Shown piece by piece: positions 53,701 through 64,000 of a DNA stretch of 64,000 nucleotides. Each line of letters starts with the position of its first letter. The stretch's first letter is position 1. Position numbers and translations under genes: made by a program. Source of the stretch: Strongylocentrotus droebachiensis (taxonomy: Eukaryota > Echinodermata > Echinoidea > Camarodonta > Strongylocentrotidae); contig JAVYIG010002368.1 of NCBI GenBank assembly GCA_035222895.1, positions 186,001 to 250,000 of the forward strand, in the 5' to 3' direction. A model generated the notes under the pieces. It was not told the DNA's origin and did not search any database. It saw only the letters and a list, made by a program, of their open reading frames with translations.

Positions 53701-55194
53701 TCGGTGGACCGCCTCTGGTCTGCCTACCACCTAGCGACAACCCTTATTCAATTACGAGTTCAAGAATTTTGCTTCTGGTACTGCAATCATAGGGAGAGAA
53801 TAGCTGCCGTATGTAAAGTTGACATTAATGCGTCACCGCATATAAGAAAAGGTGTAAAAGGGGCAACTCCCTGACTAAATGCATGTTATGTGAGATGTAT
53901 CATTTTCCATAGTCTGAAATAAAACAAACAATAAGGCTCCACTGGCTATTTATGGTGTCTTGCGGAATATTCCCCCATATCGAAACAGGCAAATCAGACC
54001 CAATTATGGCCTGTGGTTTATCGGGGCCGGATGCGGGGAGCATATACATTTTGAATTAGACGCATAATATTAAGGGAGAGGGAAGGATCGAGAAACAAAG
54101 AATATATAGGCCTATAATGCCGACGTCCTTCAGGATATACATTATGTTCTAAAACAATTGTAATCATAATAAAATATAGAAGTAAATTCTGAAGTTATGT
54201 AATTTTGTGAGCCCGTTGGGTTTTGATTTGGAAGCTTAGCCTAGTTTCACTCAGAATGTGTTTTTTTTGTGTGTGTTGCGTATTTGTTTTAATGATAGAG
54301 TGAAGCGGCTAGCTGTTAGATGACATTATGACCTGAATCGATACATTCAACAACAGCAAGGGCGTATGCGGTGCCTCCGAGGAGCAATGGGGCAAGGTGC
54401 CCCTCAACCCCTCCCCCCACCAATTCGTATTTGTTTAGGTGCCCACAAAAAGTGCCCCTGTTTACTTTGTAAAGTGCCCTTCCTTGTTGGTCCCCCCCCC
54501 TCCCCTTCCCACATTGAAAGACGCCCCGTCGCCCCTGAGGAAGGGTCATACTTTGAAGAAAAGATAAATAACAAAATACGGTTTGTTGATTTTGCTGTCG
54601 TTGTTATTTTGTTTTGTTCTGTTGGTACAAACTTTACATGAATATGTATAGTTTACGGAAATGCAATAACGCTACATCTGAGGAATTTGTTTAAATTATT
54701 ACTATCATCGTCAGCACCACCACCAGTCCACCACCACAATTCCCATGATTACATGTATCTCGATGTAGAAATAAACCAAAGTTCAAACAAATATGTGTTG
54801 CATATATTGGCTAATCGACTCGACAAAGGTGCGTCTTTTCAAATCCAGAGGGCGTTATCTCTAGTTAAGACATGATTGTCTTCCTTTTAATAGCATTCAT
54901 ACACACTTTTCTTGAGAAATGTTTAACATATTCAATATGGCATTTAAATCTTGATTAAGTTTCCTCTTTGCATTTGTAGGGGTTTACATCGATATGGAAT
55001 ATGTTAATTGGAAGTCTGTTCGAGCTTCCTTTGTAATCACATGAGATCCACGGCTTCCAGGCATCCAATATAATCCTTAAAAAGACAATACAAGCTACAA
55101 AGCAAACTATTGTAGTGCACTGATGTAAAAAGAAAGCTGACACAATCGGAGAGACATGCACACTGGTATTAGTTTATATATTTTAAAGGAGATT

Positions 55195-55385
55195 CCCAAC
55201 TTAAATCCCCACTGCACTACTTATAGTTACTTGCGCCCTCTTTATAGCAAACAATGCCTAAGTGGTGACCGTTTGTCTCCCATGGTCCCCTTTTTATTTG
55301 ATGAGATAACCACCTGTCAGTGACAATGCAGGGAGGTCTGATCCATGGGCCTGACCAAACTAGTGCATATATAGGCTTTTAAGAC
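55195..55385 (+). repeat. Dispersed repeat copy 3
   Basis: ccccactgcactacttatag, atagcaaacaatgcctaagt, atttgatgagataaccacct, tgcagggaggtctgatccat, ccaaactagtgcatatatag match the 43.8-kb copy. Confidence 0.65.
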
Positions 55386-55499
55386 AACTACCCTAAATGA
55401 AATTTAAAAGATAAGAGAAGCTGAAGGGCGACAGTTGAATGAAATGTGACCATCGAGAAGAGAATTATGGATTAAAAAAAAGTTATATGATATAATCGT

Positions 55500-55860
55500 T
55501 GTCCGTATAAAAGAGAATGGGAAATGGGCATTTGTTAACGGAAAATGGGCACCAATCAGATTTTAATAGGGGCATTTATAAGAGGTGAAAAGGGTCACTT
55601 ATCGCACCTAAAAAGGGGCACCTACCAGATATGAAAAGGGGCACTTATGAGAATGAAAAAGGGGCACTTAAAATGAAGGAAAATTGCATTTGTTGAAAGA
55701 GAGGGGGCACCGATCAGATTTTAATAAAGGCATTTGTCAGAGGTGAAGGGGGTACTTAACAAAAGTGAAAAGGGAGATTTTTCCTACGTACGTACAAAGG
55801 GGCACTTTTGGGTTACTTGAAAAAGTGGGAGGGGGCACTGTGCCCCCCCCCCCCTTCGGG
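55500..55860. repeat. Degenerate minisatellite, same family as 53 kb
   Basis: Units of the form gaaaaggggcacttat.agaa repeat about ten times with variation, ending gggggcactgtgcccccccc. Confidence 0.7.
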
Positions 55861-56635
55861 AGGGTCGCGCTTGAATACAGATAATAATATTTCTGCTATT
55901 CAGGGGCGGCGATTTCTTTTCATGACCGGGGGACGCATTGCAAGGGACGAGGGAGCATAGTGAACGAAAGGGACAAAGGTGACGGAAGTGAATACCCCCT
56001 CACAGGTTTTTTGAAGTCTTATTGTATTGAAATATTACATTCCTTAGCAAAACTATGGTATAAAAACAGAAAACAGTACTTGTACATTTTTAAGGATATT
56101 ATGTGGGGGAGCGTAGCAACCGAGAGAGAAGATTTGTGCATATTTAAAAGTCTAAACGCTGCACTCTTGGGCCCTCCAGAGCCTAAAAGTGTGTTGCAGT
56201 CTTTAGTCAGTACCGGTATATATATGCTATACATGTTTTTCTTCACTTTTTCTCCATTGTTTTTCATTTTCATTTTCTTCTTCTTTTTTTTGGGGGGGGG
56301 GGGGGAGGAGGGCACGATCCTCCTAGAAAATTGAAGCCCCTGCTGCTAGTGTTACTACTACTACTACTCTTATATCAATAATGATAATGAATAGGCCTTT
56401 TCTCTGCATCTTTCTTCATTGTTCTGAATTAAACAAATCCCCCCCCCCCCCTCTCTCTTGCTCTACTCTCTCTCTGTCTGTCTCTCTCTCCTCTCTCTCT
56501 GTTGCAATTAGAACATTTACAGCAAGGTTGACATACATAATGCAACAAAATTATAGAGGAGAAAAGGTAGAGGGTAAGATGAAGATGAAATGATTCAATA
56601 TTAGGGAAGGACAACAAGGAAGAGAAACATGAGAT

Positions 56636-56712
56636 TGAGAGAGAGAGGGAGAGAGAGAGAGAGAGAGAGAGAGGGGAGGGGGGGGGGGGAGAGAGAGAGA
56701 GGGGGGGGGGGG
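56636..56712. repeat. (GA)n and poly-G microsatellite
   Basis: GA repeats with two G runs. Confidence 0.9.
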
Positions 56713-56719
56713 TCGAAGG

Positions 56720-58620
56720 TGATAAAGTTAGATAGAATGACAGGTCTAAAACTTGCGACTTTGATCTTGATGGAAATAATTGCTGATCTCCGACTCTAAC
56801 AGAGGGAGAAAAAGAAGAAAAGAAGCAGATAAAGAAGAGGAAGAATAAGAAGAAATATGAAGAGAGGAAGAAGAAGAGGAATAAGTATACAAAATAAAAA
56901 AATATTAAAAAAAAAAAAGAGAGGAAGATTAATTCAGAATAATGAGAGAGATCCCCTTTAATATTTTGCTACAGCTCACTAGACAGACAATAATCCACAA
57001 GACCTACATTCATCGAGACAGACAATCCACGAGACACACATATAATTCAATTGATACTACTGTAATCTATATGATCTGTAAGCTTTCCGTTGATATATAA
57101 TTCATCTATTTCATTTTCACTAACGACAGGGTCTCTTTAAATATAAAATAAGGAGCATTTTTTAAAGCACAAAATATATATGAACTGATGGAAGCATTTC
57201 AAAGTAAACGTGTATATTATATATACATATTTTATTATTTTCTGTCGATTTCAATACAATGTCATGTTCAACTCTATTTGCTCTTTGTTGTGTTTTCAGC
57301 CATTTGTAGAATGACTGTAATCGATCTTACTTACTAGGATTATTATCAAATAAGCCCTACGTGAAAGTACGGTAGAATTATTACAATATCTGCGACGAAA
57401 CAATAATTATAGTCAACTGCCTCAGTAAAAATAGAAAAATACATTATGTGCAAAGCCGTCTCCATAGAAAATATATTTCAAGTACATGTATGTGTATTTC
57501 ACTCTAATAAGTAATTTCAGTACCCTTAACATGTATATTATCAATCATTATTTTAGCAACTATCAACAAATATTTACACATTTGGAAATGAAATCATAAA
57601 ACGATTGCAACTATTACCAAAAAAAAACCCAAAGCTAATTGATTCACCTTACACTGTCGGTGTTGTACATCCCATATAGAAATTAGAAATCATGCTCGAA
57701 TTATTACGTAATACTCATTGTTCGTACATTTCATTAGGTGACACATACACGAGGCTATTGAAATGGCCTGTGTTGCTTTTCCAAAAGTAGCTGCGATCGT
57801 GATACATTTTAACACTGAGTATCAACATAATATACAGTCTTGTACATGAACAAAAAGTGTTGTTCTAGCATAGTCCAAGACCCTTTGTCCACGTCTAGAA
57901 GACTCATTAGAAGGATTATATTTGAAAAGAAAGACCATGATGAATACCAAGATAAAAAGCTGCCTGAGAATAAAAAAATAACACTCCAAAATGAATAACA
58001 AGTTCCATTGTAAGAAAGACAATTATTCAGAGATTTGTACATGAATATATAAATTTGTGAACATTTTTGTTTGTTGTTATTTGTTATATATTTGTCTTAA
58101 GTACAAACCAATTTTTAAGTGTTTTTTTTTTTAGTTGACTATGTTTTGTGGGGCTCTGGGTTCAATCTTATACGACTCATTAGTTTTGTCAATGAGGGCG
58201 CTATTATATTGATGCATATCATGGCTAGCAGCTATATTCACAGCTTGGACAATAAAGGCTCGTTCAGACATCATGCCGCAAAATCTTGGCGGGCTTCTAC
58301 TTATATGACGCAAAGTATAGTAAGCTTCACATTTGCGTATCTCATAACAAAGAGCTAGCTCAGTGAATACATGCAATTCCTTTGTTTCATGCAGCTCTTT
58401 TACGACGCTTTACCGCACCATTTCTGAGCAAGTCTTTAGGAAGGGAATAGGATCTATATTGGTACGTGTTACTGAGTCAAAACGTGTTTTTAACGTTGGG
58501 CTTGTTTTGTCAGATTAAGCTAGCCAAGCTGGGTTTGTTGTGTCTGTTTTATGTGACCGAGTTGGTCTATGTTACTGAATTAAAAGGTAAAAGGTTGAAG
58601 GCCTGGGTTAAAGGTTGGTG
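56720..58620. other. No gene recognised downstream of the dispanin gene
   Basis: Purine-rich then AT-rich sequence. Could contain the dispanin 3'UTR; no polyadenylation site identified. Confidence 0.5.
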
Positions 58621-58920
58621 GGCGTGTTGTCCAAGATTGAGCTAGACAAGCTGTGCTTGCTGCTGGTTTTGTAACTGTTGCAACGAGTCCATCAGCTGGA
58701 GTTGGTCCATGTTACCGGGTTGTCCAAGCTGATTAAACTAGGTAAGCTGTGTCTGCTGCTGGTTCTGTAACTGTTGCAACATCTCAAGTTGGTCCGTCTT
58801 ACTGGGCTGTCCTAGCTGATTAAGCTAGCCAAGCTGTGTTTCTTATGGCTGTTTTCTCTGGATTAAGAGGTATTGGTTAAATGGGCGTGTTGTCCCAGAT
58901 TGAGCTAGCCAAGCTGTGTC
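58621..58920 (-). repeat. Degenerate tandem copies of the dispanin C-terminal coding end
   Basis: On the minus strand, copy 2 (stop at 58738-58740) reads NQLGQPSKTDQLEMLQQLQN then QQQTQLT and stop. Copy 3 (stop at 58642-58644) reads NQLGQPGNMDQLQLMDSLQQ then LQNQQQAQLV and stop. Copies 2 and 3 are 87 bp apart, a whole number of codons; copy 1 to copy 2 is 167 bp, out of frame. The flanks (GGGCGTGTTGTCC..GATTGAGCTAG) repeat near 58621 and 58883. Another decayed copy lies near 58515. Confidence 0.7.
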
Positions 58921-58922
58921 TG

Positions 58923-59156
58923 CTACTGGTTCTGTAACTGTTGCAACATCTCAAGTTGGTCTGTGTTACCGGGTTGTCCAAGTTGATTTATCTCCTTCAT
59001 AGCAGACATGGTGTACATGTAGAAAGCCACAAGGAGACCAAGATAAGTCAAGAAGAAGAGCACCCCACATGCCAGACTGCATACCGAATATCGCTTAGCA
59101 GCCCTTGAAGACTGGGTAGCCCCTACGACGTCACCAACTAGCCATTTATTACGAAC
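58923..59156 (-). CDS. Dispanin coding exon 4 (second helix, C-terminus, stop)
   Basis: The exon starts VRNKWLVGDVVGATQSSRAA after CCTGCTCAG and continues through a 20-residue membrane helix to NQLGQPGNTDQLEMLQQLQN, Q and TAG. In the two downstream repeat copies the codon aligned with this TAG is CAG, so this gene's tail is truncated by about six residues relative to the repeat consensus. Confidence 0.88.
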   Translation of the reverse strand, partial: VRNKWLVGDVVGATQSSRAAKRYSVCSLACGVLFFLTYLGLLVAFYMYTMSAMKEINQLGQPGNTDQLEMLQQLQNQ

Positions 59157-62100
59157 CTGAGCAGGGAGGAAATATAACAGATAAACCACATCTGATGTTA
59201 TTCTGAATTGTAGTAGTAGTAGAAGTAGTAGTAATAGTGACAGTAGTAATAGTATAGTAGTGGTAGTAGTAATAGTGTTGGTGATGGTAATAGTAGTTTA
59301 ATAGTAGTACTAAGTTTTAGAAATACTAGGAGGAGGTAGTAGTAGTAGCAGTAATAGTAATGGAGGTGGTGGGAGTTGTAGTATAAATAGTATAGTAGTA
59401 GAAGCAGTAGTAGTAATAGTGGTGGTGGTGGTAGTAGAAGAAGTAGTACAGTAGTATGGAAGTAGTAGAAACACTAGGAGTAGGAGTAGTAGTAGTAGTC
59501 GTAGTAGAAGTAGAAGTAATAGTGGTGGTGGTGGTAGTAGAAGAAGTAGTACAGTAGTATGGAAGTAATAGAAACACTAGGAGTAGGAGTAGTAGTAGTA
59601 GTCGTAGTATAAGTAGAAGTAATAGTGGTGGTGGTGGTAGTAGAAGAAGTAGTACAGTAGTAGTAGAAACACTAGGAGTAGTTGTACTAGTAGAAGTAGT
59701 AGCAATAGTGGTGGTGGGAGTAGAAGTACATGTAGAACTGTTAACTCATTAATTACTTTCTTCCATAGGTTAAGAGAATATATCTAAACAATGATATATT
59801 CACAGTTACTTTATATCCCTTTAGGACAGGGTTTTTTTTTCTTCAAAGGGCTAAATTGATCACATGTTTTTCTTCCAAACGGCAACGTTAATATTTTTAT
59901 TTTTTTTACATTCTTCTAAAAAAGGTGTTTTACCACTTCGTTATTCAAGAAAGCAGGAAACAATGATTTACACAATTTCATTAAATATCAAATTCAATAT
60001 GATTTGAGAAAAGAAAAAACTATTATTTGTCAGAATATTGATATAATCATATTAGTAACACATTTGCAGATGAAATGTCTCTGGAACCAATATGCATATG
60101 TACTCTCTAAACAAAAATTGAGTGATCACTGACATAACTCCTCTGAAGAGTAAACATGTAGTGACAATAGAGTGAACATTATTCTTTTCTTCTTAGAGAG
60201 CACTCGAAATCAATCGATATTCACTTCTAAACAAGTGATCCCTGATATAGAGTGAAAAATCATAGAGAGTAAGCCAGTAAGGTTAATTTTCTTATTAAAA
60301 ATCTATTGCATCACACGCAGAATACCCATGCAACAAACAAATTAACGCAGGATGTGCATATCCCCCTCCCCACTTCTACTTACGTTCCTGGTTTAATTCC
60401 GAATTAAAAGCAATATATATATATATATATATATATGACTTATATTTCTTTTCTACACAATGCTTACTAAATCACCTTGTTGACAAGTAAGTCTCAAGAG
60501 TTACCTTAAACTAAGTAGCAAAAATTTGTTGTATAAAGCATCATTCTTGTAGGTGAAGTGGTAGATAGCACTAGATGTAGAAATACTCGTAAAATGACTA
60601 GCAGTAATTGAAGTAGAAGTAGTAATGTAGATTGTAGAAGCAGTAATAGAGGGGAAAGTATACTACTACAGTCAAACCTCCTTTAGTGACCACCTGTCTA
60701 CAAAGGCCACATTTGTTGTTTCCCTTGAAAATGGTTTCTCATAGAATCATGTACTAAAGGAACCTGTCTACAAAGGCCATTTTTTGTGTTTCCCTTGGGC
60801 GGTCGCTATAGACAGGTTTGACTGTAGTATATAGTATGAACTTACATCAACGGACTTGACGATGGCTGCAATTCCACACGGGATACAACAGAATAGAGCG
60901 CTGAGGATAGCAAATAGAAGATGGTCATCCGGCTGCTGGCCATACCGTGACTGACCAATGGTCTGAGCTTGTGGTACCTGTATGATATGTAAGGCAGATA
61001 GTATGTATATTTCATCACATGATTTACTTTTTACCAATCATAGAGCAAGATTTTAAGTATGTGGAATATAATGCATGATAATAATAACGATGCTGCTGAT
61101 GATAACGATAATGATGTTAAATAATGGCAATTGTAATGCTGATTATAATAAGGATAACCATGATAATAACAATAATTACAACAATTTTAATAACATTAAT
61201 AATAGTGATGATGATAATGATAAACAATTTTTATTATTATAACATTTGATAATAATATTAAGGATAATAAAATAAAGATTCTAATGATAATTATAATACA
61301 AACAATAATCACAATGTAATACCACTAAAAATGGAGATTCTAATAATGTAAGTAATAGTAATAACGATGATGATAATTATGATAATAGTATTAACATAAT
61401 AATGATTATAATTATTATAATTTAGACAAAAACAAAAAACAATGATAATCATGACAACAACAAAAGCAATTAAACTGCAACAGTTTTTTTTAATTTTTCC
61501 CCAGGGTAGCCTCATAAGTATTTACTTCTCTTGCTATGGAACCTAAAATGATTATTGCCCTGGCATTGTCATGGTATATAGTCAGGAGTCCATTAAATAC
61601 TGTGTTTTGCTTTGTTTTTGTATCTTTTTCTTTGATGTTTCTTTGTTTTTTCAAACAAAAAACAATGATGGGAGCTCTAAAACAGAAATTGATATTCATT
61701 TTGAATAATCCCCAGGCATTGGTTGTAGTTCTTATTTTCTTACAACTACTTAAATTAAATTAAATGTGTGGTGCTTTTCTGGAATTTTCATTAAAACAAA
61801 ACATATATATAAAAAGAAAATACATCTCACCTTATTAAACGTTTGGTCTGTATTTGGGTCATCTAAGAATGGAGTTGCCTTTCCACTCTCCAAGTCATGA
61901 CCATTCTCCAGTTTATTGTACTGAGCTGTCAATGAGTACATTCACAATTGTGTTTAGGATGATAAAGAAAAAAACGTGCATGGTTGGTACTAACCTTAAA
62001 TTTCATTAGGCATATATATATACTGTGGACTTTCACAAGCCAGGTAATTATTCCCAGTTTCTTGCTCTCTGCTGTCCAGAGATCAAGATATAATTAAGCG

Positions 62101-62576
62101 ACAATGAATAGCCAGATTGTTGTTGTTGTTGTTTTAATGCCGTTTTCCATGAGTGAAATATATATATGCCATTCCAACCATATAATTATAAGTGTTGACA
62201 GATTTTGAAAAGCCTGTTTATGTCTTATTTTCATGGAAAAATAGTTGAGAGAATTGAACAATTGGTTGGGAGAATCGCGTATTTGTGATAGCCTAGTTTA
62301 TTTATCCAAATAATATTATAATATATGCCAGGTCCTGCAATTTGAACCATACACTCATGCACTGTCATCTGCCCGCTGGCGCCGCACGTATATCGAAAAG
62401 CAAATGTGACTTTTACAATACGTATATGCATGCAAACATGTCCGTAGCGCGTATTTTGTCTACAGTAAAGATTCCTACCCATACGTACATGTCAGCAAAA
62501 ATGTGGCACGCGTTCGTATAAATATACAAGTACGTATCATGCTACAAATTTGAAGAAACTGATAATTACCTGTCAT
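58923..62576 (-). CDS. CD225/dispanin family small membrane protein, four coding exons
   Basis: Exons: 62576-62570, 61925-61831, 60977-60846, 59156-58923. All introns are GT-AG with consistent phases, giving 155 residues. Residues 1-50 are hydrophilic (MTAQYNKLENGHDLESG). A first hydrophobic segment (~52-74, HLLFAILSALFCCIPCGIAA) has the Cys-Cys pair that is palmitoylated in IFITM relatives. The loop RNKWLVGDVVGATQSSRAAK matches the CD225 pattern GD..GA...S..AK. The second membrane helix is CGVLFFLTYLGLLVAFYMY, followed by a Gln-rich tail. Known of the family: dispanins include the IFITMs and several trafficking or synaptic proteins. Function here is not inferable. The Gln-rich tail lies at the edge of a tandem repeat. 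Confidence 0.85.
59205..59735. repeat. TAG/TGG-triplet minisatellite with ~100-bp higher-order unit
   Basis: Triplets of AGT/GTA/GTG form a larger unit containing gaagtagtagaaacactagg; the cactagg marker recurs near 59475, 59575 and 59672. It lies in the intron between dispanin exons 3 and 4, just upstream of exon 4. Confidence 0.85.
60665..60828. mobile_element. MITE with CTACAGTCAAACCT ends, ~164 bp
   Basis: Inverted ends actacagtcaaacct / aggtttgactgtagt. The interior repeats acctgtctacaaaggccac and gtttcccttg twice. It lies 17 bp from the donor of dispanin exon 3. Relatives at 34470-34748. Confidence 0.68.
60846..60977 (-). CDS. Dispanin coding exon 3 (first CD225 helix)
   Basis: Acceptor CATACAG, donor GTAAGT, 44 codons in phase 0. 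QQPDDHLLFAILSALFCC then IPCGIAAIVKSVD is the CD225 first hydrophobic segment with the double Cys and the P.G.A.....V pattern. Confidence 0.9.
61076..61430. repeat. (ATAATGATAA)-type microsatellite
   Basis: Long AT-rich triplet mixture of ATA, ATG and ATT. Between dispanin exons 2 and 3. Confidence 0.85.
61831..61925 (-). CDS. Dispanin coding exon 2
   Basis: Acceptor CATTGACAG, donor GTGAGA. It encodes AQYNKLENGHDLESGKATPF then LDDPNTDQTFNK, a hydrophilic cytosolic-type N-terminus, ending in phase 0. Confidence 0.75.
62570..62576 (-). CDS. Dispanin coding exon 1 (seven coding bases)
   Basis: AGCCATGACAG followed by a GTAATT donor; only ATGACAG is coding. It joins exon 2 to give MTAQYNKLENG. 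Position -3 is G, a fair start context. A very short coding part in exon 1 makes the start the least certain piece of the model. Confidence 0.6.
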
Positions 62577-63059
62577 GGCTTCTGATTATACGAAGTACGG
62601 TCTTTCGAACTTGGACTCTTGAGTACGAACGTTAGTGCAGTGATGATGACTGTGGTTAGTGGTGTGCATGTAATACTGTGCGCTGTAGTATAGTACAGTG
62701 CTGGTACACTTTTTCGCCACGTAATTTTGAATTGACTCCAAGTCGACGTATACGTATTAGCCCCATTTGCGTTCACCGGAGCGGAGAATTATTAAACACT
62801 TCCTGATGACGTCGCTTTCAGGGGCGCCGCGAAAGGGGAAATTATTTGCTCCCTCAATACATTCATACTGCTAAAACCAACTTAAATTGGTTCCTAGTTT
62901 CTCTTCCTATTATGTTATCAGTATTGCTATTATTTCTCACGAGGAGATACAGGTGGTGGGTTTCATATACCTAGCTCCATCCCCATCTCGGCATTTCCTA
63001 ATCAAGCTTAGTTGAGCTAGTACGTGGCCCGCCCCCCCCCCCACTCAGTGTTATTTAGG

Positions 63060-63330
63060 GTACTGAAAGCACCCCCTATCTGAGGACTGCCAACATTTCC
63101 GAACCCCCCTTTCGCGGGCTTTTCCTGCCTTGGAGACCCCCCTAAATCAGGAAAAATGCTCAATGTACCCCCCTAAATTCGGAATAATTTCTCAGGAGTC
63201 CAAAGAGATGAGAGAAAAAAAAGAAAAACACCCCCTTTTTAAAGAAATCTCCGGGTGAAAAGTCAAATACACCCCTTTTTTTACGAATCTCGGGCCGGAC
63301 TTTGTCGCACGAAAAGTACCCCTTTACCGG
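63060..63330. repeat. Degenerate C-rich tandem repeat
   Basis: Short units of the type accccccctaaatcaggaaaa and acccccctttcgcgggcttt recur. No gene seen. Confidence 0.5.
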
Positions 63331-63559
63331 ACATTTTGGCAACACGCATGCGGTCATTCCGACCTCTTAGTGGGGGGGGGGGGGGGGGGGGGGCGGGGTA
63401 CGTTGCAACTATTTCAAAAATGAGCATATGCGCATGGCGTATTATGATATTTATGTCTAACAATATTAAGGTTGTATGCTTGTGTGCTTATAGTTTGTGA
63501 CTATGTGCAAGCCGACCACCTTTCTGACTTTGCGGCATGGCCCTCCATTAACCCCCATG

Positions 63560-63962
63560 GTCATATCTCTCTCTCTCTCTCTCCCTCTCACTATTATCTC
63601 TCTCACTCTCTATCCCTCTCACTATCTCTTTCTCTCTCGCTCTCCTCCATATCATACTCTATTGAACTCTCTCTTCTCTCACTTCCTAACTCTCTTTCTG
63701 TAACTAGTCACCCCCTCGATCTCTCTCTTTCTCTTTCTCTCTCTCTCTCTCTCCCCCTTACTTCCCATATAACTATCTTCTTTTCTCTCTTATTTTCTGT
63801 ATCTCTGTCACTCTAACCCCACCCCTTTGTTACTATACCTGTCAATAACGATATGATCCCAGCAAGTTTTTATAATATCATATATGGATCTCTGTGTTCG
63901 TATACGTGTTCTCTCCCCCCCCCCCCCTCTTACCCCCTCACCCTATTTTCTCCCCTCCCTCT

Positions 63963-63997
<35 letters not shown>

Positions 63998-64000
63998 ATC
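63560..64000. repeat. (CT)n and poly-C microsatellite at the window end
   Basis: CT repeats with C runs, similar to the first kilobases. Confidence 0.9.

Noticed and set aside
59326-59577. Thr/Tyr-rich minus-strand frame
   Set aside because: Pure triplet-repeat translation inside an intron of the dispanin gene.

Overview
The window looks like AT-rich nuclear DNA of a marine invertebrate. A deuterostome such as a sea urchin is my best guess, from overall texture rather than any diagnostic gene. It is mostly non-coding: long CT/GA microsatellites, many terminal-inverted-repeat (TIR) DNA elements, tRNA-derived SINEs, two LINEs and two satellite arrays. Most long open frames here are translations of microsatellites or transposons, not genes. 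All host coding sequence I can support is on the minus strand, in small exons with GT-AG introns.

Two genes can be reconstructed from start to stop. (1) A class I Rab11 family-interacting protein spans nine coding exons (49512 down to 29693) and predicts 498 residues. It has an N-terminal C2 domain, a low-complexity middle and a C-terminal coiled coil with the Rab11-binding domain. (2) A CD225/dispanin (IFITM-superfamily) small membrane protein spans four coding exons (62576 down to 58923) and predicts 155 residues. A third, unidentified gene is represented by a first coding exon at 16124-16247; its remaining exons were not found.

Layout. 1-9.6 kb: CT-rich microsatellite modules, a near-perfect palindrome, LINE-like 3' tails and a SINE. 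9.6-11.1 kb and 16.7-19.7 kb: two hAT-type elements with clear 8-bp target duplications, each carrying an array of the same ~116-bp satellite. 11.3-16.6 kb: MITE, microsatellites, SINEs and the orphan first exon. 19.8-29 kb: MITEs, a third hAT-like element and SINEs. 29.2-49.5 kb: the Rab11-FIP gene. Its last intron holds an almost intact CR1/jockey-like LINE (antisense to the gene), a 630-bp hAT element and a MITE; its other introns hold MITEs, SINEs and a LINE fragment. 49.9-51.5 kb: two inverted-repeat elements with a hammerhead-ribozyme-like motif, one with a CCAAT/TATA promoter-like core. 52-56 kb: degenerate GC-rich repeats. 58.6-62.6 kb: the dispanin gene. 62.8-64 kb: microsatellite.

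The most notable feature is shared by both complete genes: the last coding exon is followed by extra degenerate tandem copies of its own coding end. In Rab11-FIP the first extra copy still has an open Rab11-binding-domain frame, and its differences from the real exon are mostly synonymous.
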